A DNA stretch of 64,000 nt from NCBI RefSeq assembly GCF_964204865.1, contig NC_135250.1:9796001-9860000 (forward strand), in the 5' to 3' direction. Source of the DNA: Styela clava (lineage: Eukaryota > Chordata > Ascidiacea > Stolidobranchia > Styelidae). Below the pieces are notes generated by a model. That model did not search any database and was not told the DNA's origin. It saw nothing but the letters and a program-made list of their open reading frames with translations. The translations under genes and the position numbers were made by a program. Positions 24,500 through 37,126 of the stretch are shown here, one piece after another. The first letter of the stretch is position 1; every line of letters begins with the position of its first letter.

Positions 24500-27400
24500 A
24501 TGAATTTTGAGTATTTAAGGATTTGTCTTCTCTGTGTTGCTAATATTGCTGGTAAGGTTTTTTGCTATTTATCTTTGCGGATCATTATGCAGTTAGTCAA
24601 AAATAGGCTAGCGTTAAATAATTTTAGGTTATCCATAATGCAATTTTTAATGACCGAATACTTTAAAACAGGGGTCGGGAACCTTTTTGGTCAAGAGAGC
24701 CATAAAATATAAATATTTTCAATTGCATTTCCGTGCGAGCCATATAACATTTCTTCACCTAATCAGGCCTGAAATGTTTACTCAAAAGTCAACACATACA
24801 ATGTCAATATACATTTAATGTGATTTCTGATGCTGCATGTAGTCGCTGCGGGCCTTGAACGGTTGCTCACATGCAGCCCAAGTTGAAATCTACGATACTC
24901 ATCACCCTTTTTCGTTTAGGCATCTCCATAGTGTTTTTAAAACTCTATCGCTTTGTGATGTCACAATATATGTTCCAGAATCCCCTTGTTTGTCACAATG
25001 CCTGTCTGGTAATTATCTTACATAACATAGACATGTGCTGGACGCGCGTTCTCAAACGTATTGGGAATTTCCTGCCAAATTTGGCTATAAAAGAGTTTGA
25101 AATCTCGTAACAATAGTAAGCTTAGTCTTGAGATATTAGATTTTTCTGGGAGCCATATGCCGTCACCAAAAGAGCCATACATGGCTCGCGAGCCATGGGT
25201 TCCCGACCCCTGCTTTAAAAGCTTGAAGCAATTTTTCCATCATTTTCATTTTCTTTTCCAATGTTTTAATTAGTTATGTAATCCCATTATATTGACCTTA
25301 TAAATAGACGTATTATCATTTAAGAAATCTGACCCTCGGTAGACCAAATACACACAATACACTTTCAAATAAATAGTCTTTCGTTTCCATATAGTGTCCA
25401 AAACGTGTATTATCTGTCGCTTATATAAACCAAAGAATCAAAACGAGTGCGGGAAAATTGTTCTTTTGCTTTCCGTTGCAATTTTTCGCAATACAATTTA
25501 GCACGATCGAAAAGTCAAATACCGTTTCTGTAAACCATTTTTCACTAAGTCATAGAAAGTCAATGTAGAAGTACAGTATTTTCAAACCCAAAAACCAGAC
25601 ATCTACCTAAATTCCGTGCGAACCGGCTATTTGGAACGTAATTTTGTACAATGCCTCGTTTGGAATAAAGACGGGGAACATCCACGGAAAGGTCGTTATA
25701 TCAAATGCCGTCAATTTATCACTTGTCTGAGTTTTTTTTATTTTCACTTTTACAGAAAGTCAATTTATTTATCCGGTAGATCTGAATCCGCTCGTCAATC
25801 CACTGGTGAGTGTGATTAGTTTATATAAAGTCAAAATACTATTTATATACAATACAGTGGATTTATGTTACAAATGCCAAACCTAGCTTTAGGAATATAG
25901 AAAATGAACCAGCATGCAAAGACATTTTCTACCCATATCAATAATTAAATCAAAGGTGCTCATGGTCTGATTGGGTATAATTCTACAGTTGAACGAAATA
26001 CGGCGCTTCAAAGCCTACGCCCATGTGTACATAATTAAAAGGTTACTAGTTTCAAATATACAAAATCATTCTCTGAAGCTTCGTTATCCATCCCATTACT
26101 GTCAAGAAAAGTGAATATATAAATCTTTTATTTGTGAATAAAAAATTCCATAATGATTCATCTTTTAACAATTTCAATAAAATTTTATACACTTTCGGTG
26201 TTAGCAGGAATCCACTAAAATTTCATACGCTTCTTTTATCAGAAAAATTGCTATAAAACTCTTCAGCTTTTTACGATTCCAATAAGATTTCATAAACTTT
26301 TTGTGTTCGCAAAAATCAAATAAAATTTGACACACTTCCTTTGTTCAAAAACAAATTTTTAAATTCTTAAATTTTTTTAAATTTTTAAATGATATTTCAG
26401 AGTCTCGATTGCTTTAAATGTGACAGCCGAGATAATCCTGCATGTGGAAATATTCAGACGACCAGAGATAATATACAATCGTGTAATGGAATACGAATTG
26501 GTTGTTGGGTAGATGAAACTTTATTTTATGTAAATACAACTGAAGTCAAAATCCCTCAAGTTGCCAAACAATACAGATAACGACGTAATTCCAAATTTGT
26601 TATCCCGTATAAGAGTTTTCACGAGAGTTTTTTTAGGTCTTTGTTCGGATCAAATCGGGCTCCTGAACTTGGAATCGGTTTGGTTGTGTTGTGTCTTCTT
26701 CCGGAGCTAATTGTATATTGAAGAAGGTTGTTAATAACATTTTAGGAAATTGGACCAAAATTTACTGGCAATTGAGAAGGGAACAATTAAGTATTTTTAA
26801 AATCCTAACAAGTAATAGCCGTGGAGCCGATGAAAACCTTCATCTAGAACTCGGGTTGGCAAGCTTTCGACGCCGGAATTTGTGTTCGTTATTTTTTAAT
26901 ACTATGGCAATCATTTAACGTCATTTCGGTCAATGGTGAGCTAACAGTACAATTTGTAAAAACAAAAATTTTTTCTTAGTAATCCATCCGATACAATTTA
27001 CATCCTCCGAATCTACAGCTATTTTGAACTTTTAAAATTCACACATTGGAGCGAATGCGTGGGTGTTAGTTGAGAAATGTAGGCGAAACAATAATTCTTT
27101 AAACCCAGAAAAACTCTAAACCTTGAAAAATATCTAGATTTCACTTGATGTTGAAACTGGAGTTTATGAACGGGGGTGTATTCAGCCAGCTTCTGTGAGA
27201 CAAGGAGTATTCTGCAATCGTCATATTGACGGCAAAGAATTTTGTTATTACGAAGGAGCGTCTAAAAACGGCGAAATCAAAAAATGCCACAAATGCTGTC
27301 TGCATGATTCGTGTAATGGTGGAGTTCTCAAGGTTAGGACAGTACTTGAAAAGTTCAACTAAAAATTGCATTCTCAATGAATTTCGTTTACCGGAATATT

Positions 27401-30400
27401 TAGAGACTCAAGGCCGTCTCTGGAATCTATTCTTTACAATTATATTAAATTATAGTTCCGACATAACTCGAAAAATTTCTTCAATGGTAATGCTCAAAAG
27501 ATATTTTTATGCAATTTAGTAAATGGCTCCCAAGAAAAGTTTTATGCTATTCCATTTCACCCTGCACGATCCCGGTAATTTTGAATTGAATTGTTTCAAC
27601 GTACTAACCCCTATCATCCAACACCTTTGCATAATATTTATATATAGCTGTTAGCGCGTGTGTAATTACTTGTACCTCTTTTATATTCAAGTTCGAGGCC
27701 CGTGAGGAGCCTTCAATTTTTTGAAAGAGTTCAAACTTGATGAAAACATATTTGATGATGTGATTTGCCTATTGAGCTTTTTAAACAATCGATAGAAGAC
27801 CATCCAATTCAAAACGTGCGTGACGGATTTTGTATTTTTAGGGAAAACCGGAAGATTCACTTCAAACTTGCGTTAGATGTGACGGAAAAAAAGAACCGAA
27901 ATGTAATATTGACATTCAGACATTTGATGAGAAACTTTCAGAACAATGCCTTATGCCAAACTCAGACTGTTGGGTGTGTAGCTTGATTAATACATATTAT
28001 AACATCTGTCAACATTACCAGTATTAAGGAAGAGAGAGACAATATATTAGGAAAACGCGACTGTGACGGTCATAGTCAAGGGAGGTAACGGGAATTCCAT
28101 ACCCCAATGCTTAGGACGGTTTCCGTTGAATAACCTAATCACATGAGTGCTGATAGACACAAGTCACATAGTTTTTTCAGCTCACAGAATGTACATAAAA
28201 ATCAAAAAAGATAAAACATATATATATAAATATTGCCCAATTTAATTGTAAACTAATAGAAATTTAGACTTACCATACTTCATTGCATTATTACGTCACA
28301 GAGGGAGGTACGCAAAAACTTTCATAAAAAATGATTCCTAGTAATTATGTTTTTAATTAGTTTTTTTTTTAAATTATTTTTCAACGTTTCTGGAATGCCT
28401 ATATTAAATAAATGATTATATTTAGAGTTGTTTTATACCAAAGAAGTTTGCAACATCAGGCCTATTTGTTTTAAATAACAAAAGAGCAATGCGCCAATAT
28501 ACGGACACAAAGATTAAAACGAAGTACTGTGGTATCAAACTTGGATTTTAAACAAATTTTGAGATATTGATATTTTTTTCCATGAAGATATGAAAAAGTA
28601 AATAAACCTCTGTGGTACAACAAGCGTGATAATCGGTAAAATAGTCATTCCGAAGTTATGTTAGGGTAAATAGAATAAAACAAACAGATTAGATTGAGAC
28701 AAATTAAATCGCCGCACCGCACCGGAAATCCTACGATCGTCATTATCCGAAAGCACACGAAAAAATTATTCCGTCGACGAGAAAACTATATGGTCAATTC
28801 GGAATTGCGCAAATTGGACGACAAATGGCCCTATATATATTCCTGAAATATAGAATAATCATCCGAGATTAGCCGGCTTCACCGTGGGCTATCATCAGAG
28901 AGCATGTAAAGTATGCAAATAAAAGGGAATAAGTTAATTTCACTACAGGTACCGCTAAACAGGTAAATAAATTCCACTTTAGGACATTATCACATATTTA
29001 ACATGCTCGGCATACCTGCATGTCCTAGCTTTTCCACACCATGTGACGATGATTCTAGAGTCATTGCACCCGGTCGGTCCCAACGTGAATCTAGATATCA
29101 AATGGTAATATATAGTTACAAAAATTTTTACAGTACAGGAAACGGTGGGTCCGCCTTCAGCTTGAAAAAACGACTTTTGCTGATCAGGACTTTCGCTGAT
29201 TGCGACAGCGGAACTGCCACACGGAGCGCAGTTTTAAACTTTGATGACGTACCAAACATAACTTTCGAGTGAAAAACTAATTTTGTAGAGCTCGCAGGAA
29301 TTTTAAAATATATATATAAAAGTAATAGCCTTTTAGCGACAAAAACGGTCACTGGTCACTGAATGTTTTAAAGCAATAGATTCCTGTAGTAAACGAGAAA
29401 AGTAATAGAAACAACAATAAAACAATCTATATATATACAATAGGACAGTAGGTCCACTCCGTGTCCAGTAATGGCCGAGATCAAGTCTTCCGTTCGCCTG
29501 TTATATATATTGTTTCTCTTTAATGATATTTTGTAAACGACACTTACTCGTCGGATTGATACAACTCATGTCCAATACGTGATAAGGATGCCGAGACAAT
29601 ACATGGTTGTTGAAATAGGATTTATACAAATGACAGGCAAAACAAGTAGGAATAGCGCCCAGAAATATTTTCATTCAAATCCGATGTACTCGAATAAATG
29701 TTTTGGGATTACCAAACGAATCAATTGTATTTCCAATACAAAAAAGTAGAAGAATAAGCAAAAATCTTTATTCTGCTCAAAACATCTGTATGTCGCATGT
29801 TTCAATTTTATTTTCAGAAAGCAAAAACTCTTAAGAAAAATGAAGTATTCTACACACGAGGTTGTCAAATATCGAAATGCAACAATCAAAATGTTGAGGA
29901 GCAATGTACAGTTACGAGGTGTGTGTGCTACAAGTTCACTCCTTCATTTACTCTCACTAAGTTATTTCATCATCAGGCAAAAGTGGAGAAAGAAATAGAA
30001 AATTCATACATCAAGTATATACAGGGTGTCCATAAAGTCCCTTTACAATTTCAATTTTGTAATGAAGTCAGTTCTCAATATATCTTATCCAAGTTTGTTG
30101 TTTTTACCTCATTTAATACATCTGTGAGACACCCTATATATCTATTCATACTAAGCAGAGTCATCCTGCAAGAATAAATACTTTTTGGGCGAACATACAA
30201 GAACATTTTGATTTTTATAAGTTGTTGAAATATTTTATTTAACAACTTTCTGCATGAACCCATAGCGGGGTTACAATCAGCCTTTGACATTGTTGAGCAA
30301 TGTTTGAATATTTTAGTTAACGAAGCTAATAAGCAGGTGGAATTTGGGGTCAATAATGAGTTTTTGCCCGGAAAATCAAAATTTAAATTAGAATTATTTA

Positions 30401-30682
30401 AATTTAATACACCGCATAGTGAACGTTATAGTGAATGAGGTCACACGTTTTCTAATCCTAAGAGAAATTTTGTATTGAGGTGCAACGTCATCCATTTTGT
30501 CTCATTGCGACACATTTTATTCCAGAAACATGACTATCTGTTCAAATTGCTGCATGGGAGCTGGTAAATGCAACGTTGGATTGTTGAAAGGAAGTGCAAC
30601 TCGAGTTGTTGGTTTTGGAAAGTGGATCATATTGATTTCAGTGTTGTTGGAGTGCTTTATGCATCAACAGGATATGTGGTGA
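24500..30682 (+). CDS. Secreted/GPI-type protein with two Ly6/uPAR (LU) three-finger domains
   Basis: Seven exons join with consistent phases into 264 residues: 24500-24551, 25756-25805, 26401-26508, 27138-27332, 27842-27973, 29818-29918 and 30526-30682. Residues 1-17 are a signal peptide (MNFEYLRICLLCVANIA). LU domain 1 covers about 35-135 and LU domain 2 about 136-230. Each has 12 cysteines: an opening CxxC pair, a Cys-Trp (CW) that ends the first exon of each domain, an R-G-C strand, and the family ending with a CC pair and C-N (CCLHDSCN; CCMGAGKCN). Both domains are split by an intron at the same point just after CW, which indicates internal duplication. The C-terminus has a short hydrophobic run (WIILISVLL) suited to GPI attachment, though short. 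LU proteins act at the cell surface as receptors, channel modulators or complement regulators. Which role applies here cannot be told. Confidence 0.85.
24669..25212. mobile_element. hAT-type MITE, 544 bp, in intron 1 of the LU-domain gene
   Basis: The ends CAGGGGTCGGGAACC and GGTTCCCGACCCCTG are exact inverted repeats. The 8-base direct repeat CTTTAAAA lies at 24,661-24,668 and 25,213-25,220. Subterminal GAGCCATA words recur at both ends. No coding capacity is evident. Confidence 0.9.
26150..26395. repeat. Degenerate tandem repeat of about 60 bases in intron 2 of the LU-domain gene
   Basis: Three to four worn units share AATAAAATTT(T/C)ATAC followed by CTT and a TTAGCA or TTCGCA word. The block ends in a T/A-rich tract that serves as the polypyrimidine region before exon 3. 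Confidence 0.5.
28480..29480. repeat. Dispersed repeat in intron 5 of the LU-domain gene, relative of the 46.8 and 48.0 kb repeats
   Basis: The left side reads CAAAAGAGCAATGCGCCAAT then ACGGACAC. The right side carries AAAAGTAATAGCC and ends GTCCACTCCGTGTCC. The same left motif, AGTAATAGCC core and right motif occur in the repeats at 46,796-47,052 and 47,985-48,402. The GGACAC and GTGTCC ends are inverted to each other, suggesting a DNA element. The interior is longer here than in the other copies. Confidence 0.5.
30021..30137. mobile_element. Short MITE with AGGGTGTC ends in intron 6 of the LU-domain gene
   Basis: The left end ACAGGGTGTCCATAAAGTCC and the right end GAGACACCCTAT form a short inverted repeat built on AGGGTGTC, with TA dinucleotides outside. 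Length is about 117 bases. The family is not assigned. Confidence 0.45.
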
Positions 30683-30967
30683 TCACTGGAGTTAGTCATG
30701 GCGCCCTATTTTTCAATTTTATCGCTTGCACTTTTCGTTTTCTGATCATTCAATATCTTCAAGTCAAAATTGCAAATTACCACCGCAGTATGGTTATGTA
30801 CAGAGAATTGCTGGACCGTCGCAGCCCATATATATGAAACGAATAACTGGGTGACATTTCAATAACCGACATAGATTGAAAGCCGGACGACATGCCCTAT
30901 ATTGCCATGTGATTAAGTCGTCTTATCGAATTTCTTCTCACATAGGAAAAGAATGAAAACTCTAATG

Positions 30968-31822
30968 CAGAGGTGGCCAACCAGTCAGAGACCAAGAGCC
31001 GCATTTCGTACTTTTGATACCGCGAAGAGCCGCATTATAGACAAGAATACTCATGAACATCATATATATACCTTTATTCATCTGTGCCAGAATGCTAGTT
31101 TATTGTAAATATCACTAACCAACATGTTTATGACAGAAGCTTACAAGCCATTTATTGTTATGCATGCTAATTAGTGGGACTTTCTGGCATTCCTTGGATT
31201 TAACAATTCTCTTTAAATTTGGCTTGTATGTCGTTGTAGCTAATCGAAGCAGTTCTTTCACATGGGTATCAGTCAGATCAATGCTTTGATTTTACGTCTT
31301 TTAGGGTAGAGAACACAGATCTATTTCTACAGTCTATGTTGACCAAACAATGACAATACCCTAAGCGCAGCTCGTTTGACATTGGCATATTTTTCCATGA
31401 ACAATGGGCATGCTTTTCCCTAACTCAATGGTGCCTTCCTAATTTAAAGCGCATTTAAGTTGGTCTTCCTCATAAAGATCGATCATCTTCAACACAGTTG
31501 AAGCCTCATCTGAGACTAGAGGGAATTCCAAACTATTCGTCCGTCTCAGAATTAAATGAGTCGTCGACGACGTAATCTGTGACGTTCTATCTGCACTTTA
31601 TATACTGCACTCAAATGGTAAATTGCGCTTTTCTCGCCGAGCTACGATTACGACAGCCGTTGTAGTGAAGAAGAATGCACGATGAATCATAATATGTTTA
31701 ATCGAAAATGATAAATCGCAGTTTTCAACTTATTTTCTCCTCAAATAACCAAGGTGAAAGGAGCTGCATAAACCGGTTCAAGAGCCGCATGCGGCTCGCC
31801 AGCCGCGGGTTGGCCTCTCCTG
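30968..31822. mobile_element. hAT-like element (about 855 bp) with imperfect ends
   Basis: The left end CAGAGGTGGCCAACC and right end GGGTTGGCCTCTCCTG are imperfect inverted repeats. AAGAGCCGCAT occurs just inside both ends in inverted form. The flanks (CTCTAATG and GGCCTAATG) share only CTAATG, so the target duplication has decayed or the right end is a few bases further out. No transposase frame is present. Confidence 0.7.
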
Positions 31823-32190
31823 CGGCCTAATGGAACGACGTAATATCGCATGACAGTTCCATATTCGTGGAAACTGCAAAATTTTTGGTGGAATATCGAG
31901 CCCCATATACGACCCAGAGAAACGTTGGAAGAATAAAAGTACCGCAAAATGACTCTTGTATACATTCCGTATACAATGAAATCCCGAGGACCCTTACCTA
32001 TGGCAGTTTTTCATATTTACAATAGACGTACTATAATGTCAGTTGTTCGTTAACTGTCGGTACACAACTCAGAGGCGGGGCCAATATCCATGTCGCCTTA
32101 GAATTTCTTCGAATTACCTCACCGGTACTCAATATCTGCGTTACAGTCTCAAATAAGATACCGTATTTTATTTCATCACCGGCCACACTA
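31823..32190. other. Short gene-free spacer
   Basis: This is the DNA between two hAT-like elements. No gene, repeat or splice signal could be supported. Confidence 0.5.
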
Positions 32191-32236
32191 CAGTTGTTCC
32201 CAACATTTTTTTTGCGTCACGATCCCTTTAGATATC

Positions 32237-34233
32237 CAGTGGCGGCGCGTCAATAGGGCCAACCGGGTCAATGCCCCGGTTGTTTTTTCGGTATAATAAA
32301 AAATATTCGAAAAATACCTCAATATCGGTTGCACAGACTGTCTACACTAGCCATATTCTCCCGACATGGTTCATTTTTCGCTCGCAAAGCCTTCGCCGAA
32401 CGTCGACGGGGCGACGCCGATTTTGCCCCGGTTGCTCATTGTATATCGTATTCTCTCTTTTATCTTCCACTCGCCGCGTTTGTCTCGTTTGTTTTCTGTT
32501 TCTTTTACTAAATCATCGGGGCCGATCGGGGCTAGCCCCGAAATTATGACGACACAATGCCGACGTTTCGTACAACAACGTGTTGACATATTCACGCATT
32601 CCGTCTCGTTCGTTGGTTGCTTGAAGAGTTGATAGTTTCCTCGCCTTCGTTTTTGTCGCTTGTTTCGCTATTTGAATCAGTTAGAGACCTTTAGTCCATT
32701 TGCTTTCGATTTTCCACATTCCTTTTGAGCTCCTCACTTCTTTCCGATTGATAGCTCAAATTGATAGCTCAAACTTATGACGGCGCGGCAGTCATGAGTG
32801 GGTCGAAACATGGTGTTCAAGTTTATATAAAAGAAGATTTCCTCATGCGCATTTTTTACATTGTTATGCACACTAATTTAACCTCGTTATTAAAAATATG
32901 TGTCTTGATACCCCTCTCGTCCGTATATTTTTTGCAAATGTTTCGGGGTTTTCTTCATTTTTTTCCGTTTCGCCGAAGCGCTCTGACCTCCTTCGCCAGA
33001 TATGTAGCCGCCGTCTCCCAGCTTGTGCACCAACACGTTGGAACTTCCAATCACGCGTGGTGCAGGGCGTGTCCGAAATTAGGTCTGAGCTCATTGAGTG
33101 TTTCAATGGCATTCAGAGCTCTCCGGTTTGGGACGAACAAGGCTAATGGATGGAGCGTCTGTGCAGTCGTGTATTTCAGACTTCTGCGATGCTGTATCTC
33201 GTATCCGGGAAACAATAAAATACGACGACACATGGAGTGCTTCTTTACGCCGCGGGCAAACAACGCAGCGTTTGATTTTGTCTGCAAAGGAATGCTGTGA
33301 CATTCTGGTGAATCAAATAGGCGATCGTCTGCGCACTGAACACCTTACCGCGTTCTCTTTGATGAACCCCAAAAATTTTTCAAAATTTGCACGTCAATTT
33401 CCCATCCATTTGTTGGCTACTGTCTCCAAATTTTACCCCATGATAAACGTGGGTAAATTGGAAAATGAATACGATGTATATACACCAATCAAACTTTTTT
33501 GAACATCACATCAACTTGCGCGCTCTATGGGTTCCTCATAGATAACACTCCAGTAACTACCTTTGCGGCGTCTGCAAAATTTCTGGACATCATTTTGACG
33601 ACGCCTATTTCTTCCGCCGACGCAGAGCGAACATTCAGCACGCTGAAGCGTATTAAAACGTATCTCAGAAACACAATGAAGCAAGATAGATTAAATTCCT
33701 TGGCTGTTTTATCCATTCACAGAGACGTTATTTCTGGGATGCATGACTTTAATCAGCGCGTTATTGAGCATTTTGCTTCCAAGAAACCGCGGCGTGTTGC
33801 ATATATGTTCAAGCAGTAGAAGTCTAGCAGCATATATATCTATGAGTGAGCGACGCATGTCCTTATCTTTGCATTACCTTTCCTTTCTTCATAGTAACGT
33901 TTTAAACCTTATTTTAGGTTTTGTCTGCTTTCCCGGAGTTTCTGTTAATATGTCATTGTATTTATCTGGGTAAATATTGCCTTTCCTTTTGAAAGAGGTT
34001 TCAAAATAAACTATGTCTATATTTATTAATCCCTTGACTTGGACCGGTTTTAAAGACACTTTCTTATCGTTAAAAATTGTCGCTTTTGCCGATTGGTTGT
34101 TACCGATGGAATGGTTTTTATACTCATAAAATGATGGAAGAACTTACAGCGCTCATCCTGTCCCCGTAGATGGGGGTGACTTGGTCCCGCAGTAGCTTGC
34201 CCCGGTTGTCAAAATGACCACGCGCCGCCACTG
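32237..34233. mobile_element. Inner hAT element, about 2.0 kb, with a decayed transposase gene
   Basis: The ends CAGTGGCGGCGCGT and ACGCGCCGCCACTG are inverted repeats of 14 bases. The adjoining GCCCCGGTTGT near the left end recurs in direct orientation as GCCCCGGTTGTC near the right end. The transposase remnant lies inside on the plus strand. The flanks (TAGATATC and ATATTTAT) do not match as an 8-base duplication. Confidence 0.75.
32761..33819 (+). pseudogene. Decayed hAT transposase
   Basis: Frames at 32,761-32,850, 32,898-33,146, 33,098-33,502 and 33,499-33,819 carry successive parts of one protein. The first has QTYDGAAVMSG followed by GVQ, the motif near the active-site region of DUF4371/hAT transposases. 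The last has SSADAERTFSTLKRIKTYLR, the C-terminal hAT dimerisation motif. Between them are at least two frameshifts and an in-frame stop, so no functional enzyme is encoded. The N-terminal zinc-finger region is not recognisable. Confidence 0.8.
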
Positions 34234-34902
34234 ATATTTATTAACACATCGCGAATCCTTCACGATATATGCTGAATCCAAATTTGTAAGGATATCAAGC
34301 CTAAAGACGGTTTTTACGAATAGTACAAACCGTTATCTTGAACCTATCCGGCTTATAACTTCAGAAGAAATTTTGAAGCAGTCACAGCTGCTAAAATTTC
34401 AATTTCAAATAACTTTGCAACCGCAAATTTAATTAGACTAATGTAGCTTATAAGCCTTATGACAATGTTACCCAACCGGGCAACCGGGTAAGACTTATTC
34501 TCTAGGGAGAGAATTTTGCCTTTTGGTACCTAATATTATTCAGTTTTTATTATCACTATAATACCTATTCATAAACACATGATAAACTACTTGAACTAAA
34601 AAGTTTTAACAAATAATGTATATGCATTGGGACTAGGGAGGAATATAGAGTTCCAAAATAGACACAAGGAGAAAATTAACGAAAAATGGCGGAAACCGTG
34701 TCAGACTTGTGGCCACACTGAAACGCGTCGCCAACAGATGAGATGTTATGTTGTTAGGGAGTATTCCGAAGTGATAGACCTTAGTTCGATTTTGGGTTTA
34801 GTGAAACGGAATCCTTTCAATCTTTTCGCTTATATACATTTTTATTTGTTCCACCACTGATTAATATAGATATTTCCTAATACATCGCGAACCTTTCACG
34901 AT

Positions 34903-35073
34903 GGTTCCATTACATTTGAACCCATGACAATTGCACCTATGGAATTTTTTTTGTTTCACGGATAGTTAAACCCATACTAACCCTAACCCATGGGTTTTAG
35001 CACCCGCATATAGATTGAACCCGTGGATATACGCATCGGTTCAAATGTACATGGGTTCAAATGTACGGTCACC
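34903..35073. mobile_element. 171 bp MITE with 9-base target duplication (family shared with 49.5 kb)
   Basis: The right end is an inverted copy of GGTGACCGTACATTTGAACC, and the left end is GGTTCCATTACATTTGAACC. The 9-base direct repeat TTTCACGAT lies at 34,894-34,902 and 35,074-35,082. The interior (AACCCATACTAACC, GCACCCGCATATAGATTGAA) is shared with 49,527-49,713. A 9-base duplication points to a Mutator-like rather than hAT mechanism; this is an inference. Confidence 0.85.
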
Positions 35074-35488
35074 TTTCACGATATATGCTGAATTCGATTT
35101 GTTTCACCACTGATTAATACAGATTTTAAAGGCAGAGTCCATACTTGAAAGTAATTTGTTTTGCGACCTCCTGAAAAATGTTTCGCAACGACCCCCAGGT
35201 TGGGAACTACTGAGCTACAGGCTAATAGTTCTGAATCAGCAGTCTTTTTAAATATAATTTATTATGCAAAGCTTCCCTACGGCTAAGCAAAAACAAAAAG
35301 TTGACCTGAAAAAAAAGGGTAGAAATAAACATACTTCTACGTTCTAATTATAATATTGGTTATCCTTTATTGGAAGACATCTCCAATAAAATATACACAG
35401 GACAGGAAAAAACAAAACTGTTACCTGTTAGTTGAAAATTACACTCCAGATACAGAATCTCAAACAAGACTGGTATCCCATGAACTGG

Positions 35489-35752
35489 CTAAATGATATT
35501 TTTACATTTACGCCATAAGAACTTCTCAGTCGATGATTTAGTCTTGGTACAAAAAAAAGGTTGGAATTTCTTGATTTGTCGGGCCAAATAATTTCTGTTT
35601 GCACTGGGCCTGTGACATTCAAAACCTGGACCAAAATTAGTCCACATGTATCTGCATGATAAATAAGAGATCCCTCCGTCCATCATGAAGTAGGATGCTA
35701 CTATTGGTGAAGAATACCCCAAGCAAGATACAGTTTTGCCTAAACGAAAGAA
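35489..35752 (-). CDS. Candidate terminal exon of an unrecognised gene
   Basis: A strong acceptor (CTTCTTTCGTTTAG on the minus strand) is followed by about 87 open codons ending in TAG at 35,489. The translation has five cysteines (KTVSCLG, YLSCRYMW, FECHRP, FFCTK, RKCKN) and aromatic residues spaced like an extracellular module. An AATAAA on the same strand lies about 110 bases beyond the stop. I do not recognise the family, and no partner exon upstream was found. Confidence 0.3.
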   Translation of the reverse strand, partial: FFRLGKTVSCLGYSSPIVASYFMMDGGISYLSCRYMWTNFGPGFECHRPSANRNYLARQIKKFQPFFCTKTKSSTEKFLWRKCKNII

Positions 35753-35864
35753 GACCAGAACAGTGCACACCAAGCAAACAAAATCAGAATACAATCGTTA
35801 ATTATTAAACACACAAATGAATATCAAGTCAATATTTGTACAAGATCCACCTTTTTTACGTCAG

Positions 35865-36235
35865 AGAAAATGATGAAATAAAGCTTCAAAATGATGAAAT
35901 AAAGCCACATACCAGTCAGGGTAAACACAAATGGAAAACCAAGCAAAGTCATTATGAAAAACAACATTACATCACAATTTTATCTATAGAACAAGATTAA
36001 TCAACCGATAGTCACAACGGTTTCATGAAACGGTCTAGCGATTTTGAAAAGGCCAACAAACAAAGATCATGGCTGTTACAATAAAAACTGAGTTATTTCC
36101 GTGGGATTTCACCGAGGACATATTGTGAGATCTATAGGTTATCATTATTATAGAAATACACCAACCAGAATTCAAAAGCATGTCATAGTTTTGTGTCTCA
36201 TATAAGCATGTCATAGTTTTGTGTCTGAAATAGGA
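35865..36235. repeat. Two small tandem duplications
   Basis: AAAATGATGAAATAAAGC occurs twice at about 35,869-35,905. A unit of about 28 bases containing GCATGTCATAGTTTTGTGTCT occurs twice at about 36,178-36,225. Both look like recent local slippage products. Confidence 0.7.
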
Positions 36236-36299
36236 AAGGAATATAATATGACATATATGCGGTTTCTTGTACAAATTGAATTTTGACTAATATTACAAA

Positions 36300-37126
36300 T
36301 ATACAATCATTCAAATTATTAATTTTGCGCACACCTACTAAATTCTAGCAACAGAAATGAGCAATTATACTCATTACAAATAAAAAAAAATAGGTGTATT
36401 AAAATCTTCCCGATTTTTCACTTTAGTCAAAATGGCTTATTTATATATGCGACAAAATGAAGCACGATTCAACATGTACAAAAATAATTTTTAAACTATG
36501 TTTTCAGTGTTTTTCAAACTTTTTTATGGTCATGCTGGAAAATAACAGTCAGACAAAGCATACAAACGATTGTTTACGAAAACAGCAAGAATAATGTGGA
36601 ATACACCACAAAACAAGTGGGAAATACAGTATTTCATTCAGCAGTAATGGGATTGCATTAAATAAATTTTAATAATGGTTTTGTCCATTCATATTAAACT
36701 ATACTGAACCTGTGACATAGAGAACTGATCATAATTGGCATTGTATAAATCAATGACTATTGTCTTGTTTAAATAAACTGGTCTTTAAAATTTTCATTAC
36801 ATCAACTTAATCATTTCCTCAAAGTAAGGACGACACTGGGAAACCCAACTACTTTGAACATTGAGTCACTCGGTCATGAGGCTATTTCTACTATTCATAT
36901 CTGAATATACCTTTCCAAAAGTCTGTGTGGTTTTATAAAAGCATAAATAAAAATGAATTTAACAGGAAAAACATGCGACTAAGTGATTGTTATTATGATG
37001 TTATAATTGATACATGTTTCGCAAGTATCAAGATTTTTAATTAAAGGCATTATCACGAGAAGTATGTGAACCAAAGTAGATTGTGTCACATTATCAAAAA
37101 CAGACTTTTTTTTATCTTCCGTCATT
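36300..37126. other. Gene-free AT-rich stretch
   Basis: No exon, inverted repeat or RNA gene was recognised. Confidence 0.5.

Larger units (their letters stand above)
32191..35212. mobile_element. Outer hAT-like element carrying two later insertions
   Basis: The left end CAGTTGTTCCCAAC and right end GTTGGGAACTACTG are inverted repeats with one mismatch. Just inside, TGCGTCACGATCCCTTT and TTTCGCAACGACCCCCAGG are the usual subterminal words of one hAT group. Within it sit another hAT element (32,237-34,233) and a 171 bp MITE (34,903-35,073). No matching target duplication was seen outside. Without the insertions the element would be about 850 bases. Confidence 0.6.

Noticed and set aside
30568..30837. 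Second frame with hydrophobic segments overlapping the last LU-domain exon
   Set aside because: The in-phase frame completes the second LU domain with its CC...CN ending and stops at 30,682. The other frame would need a frameshift.
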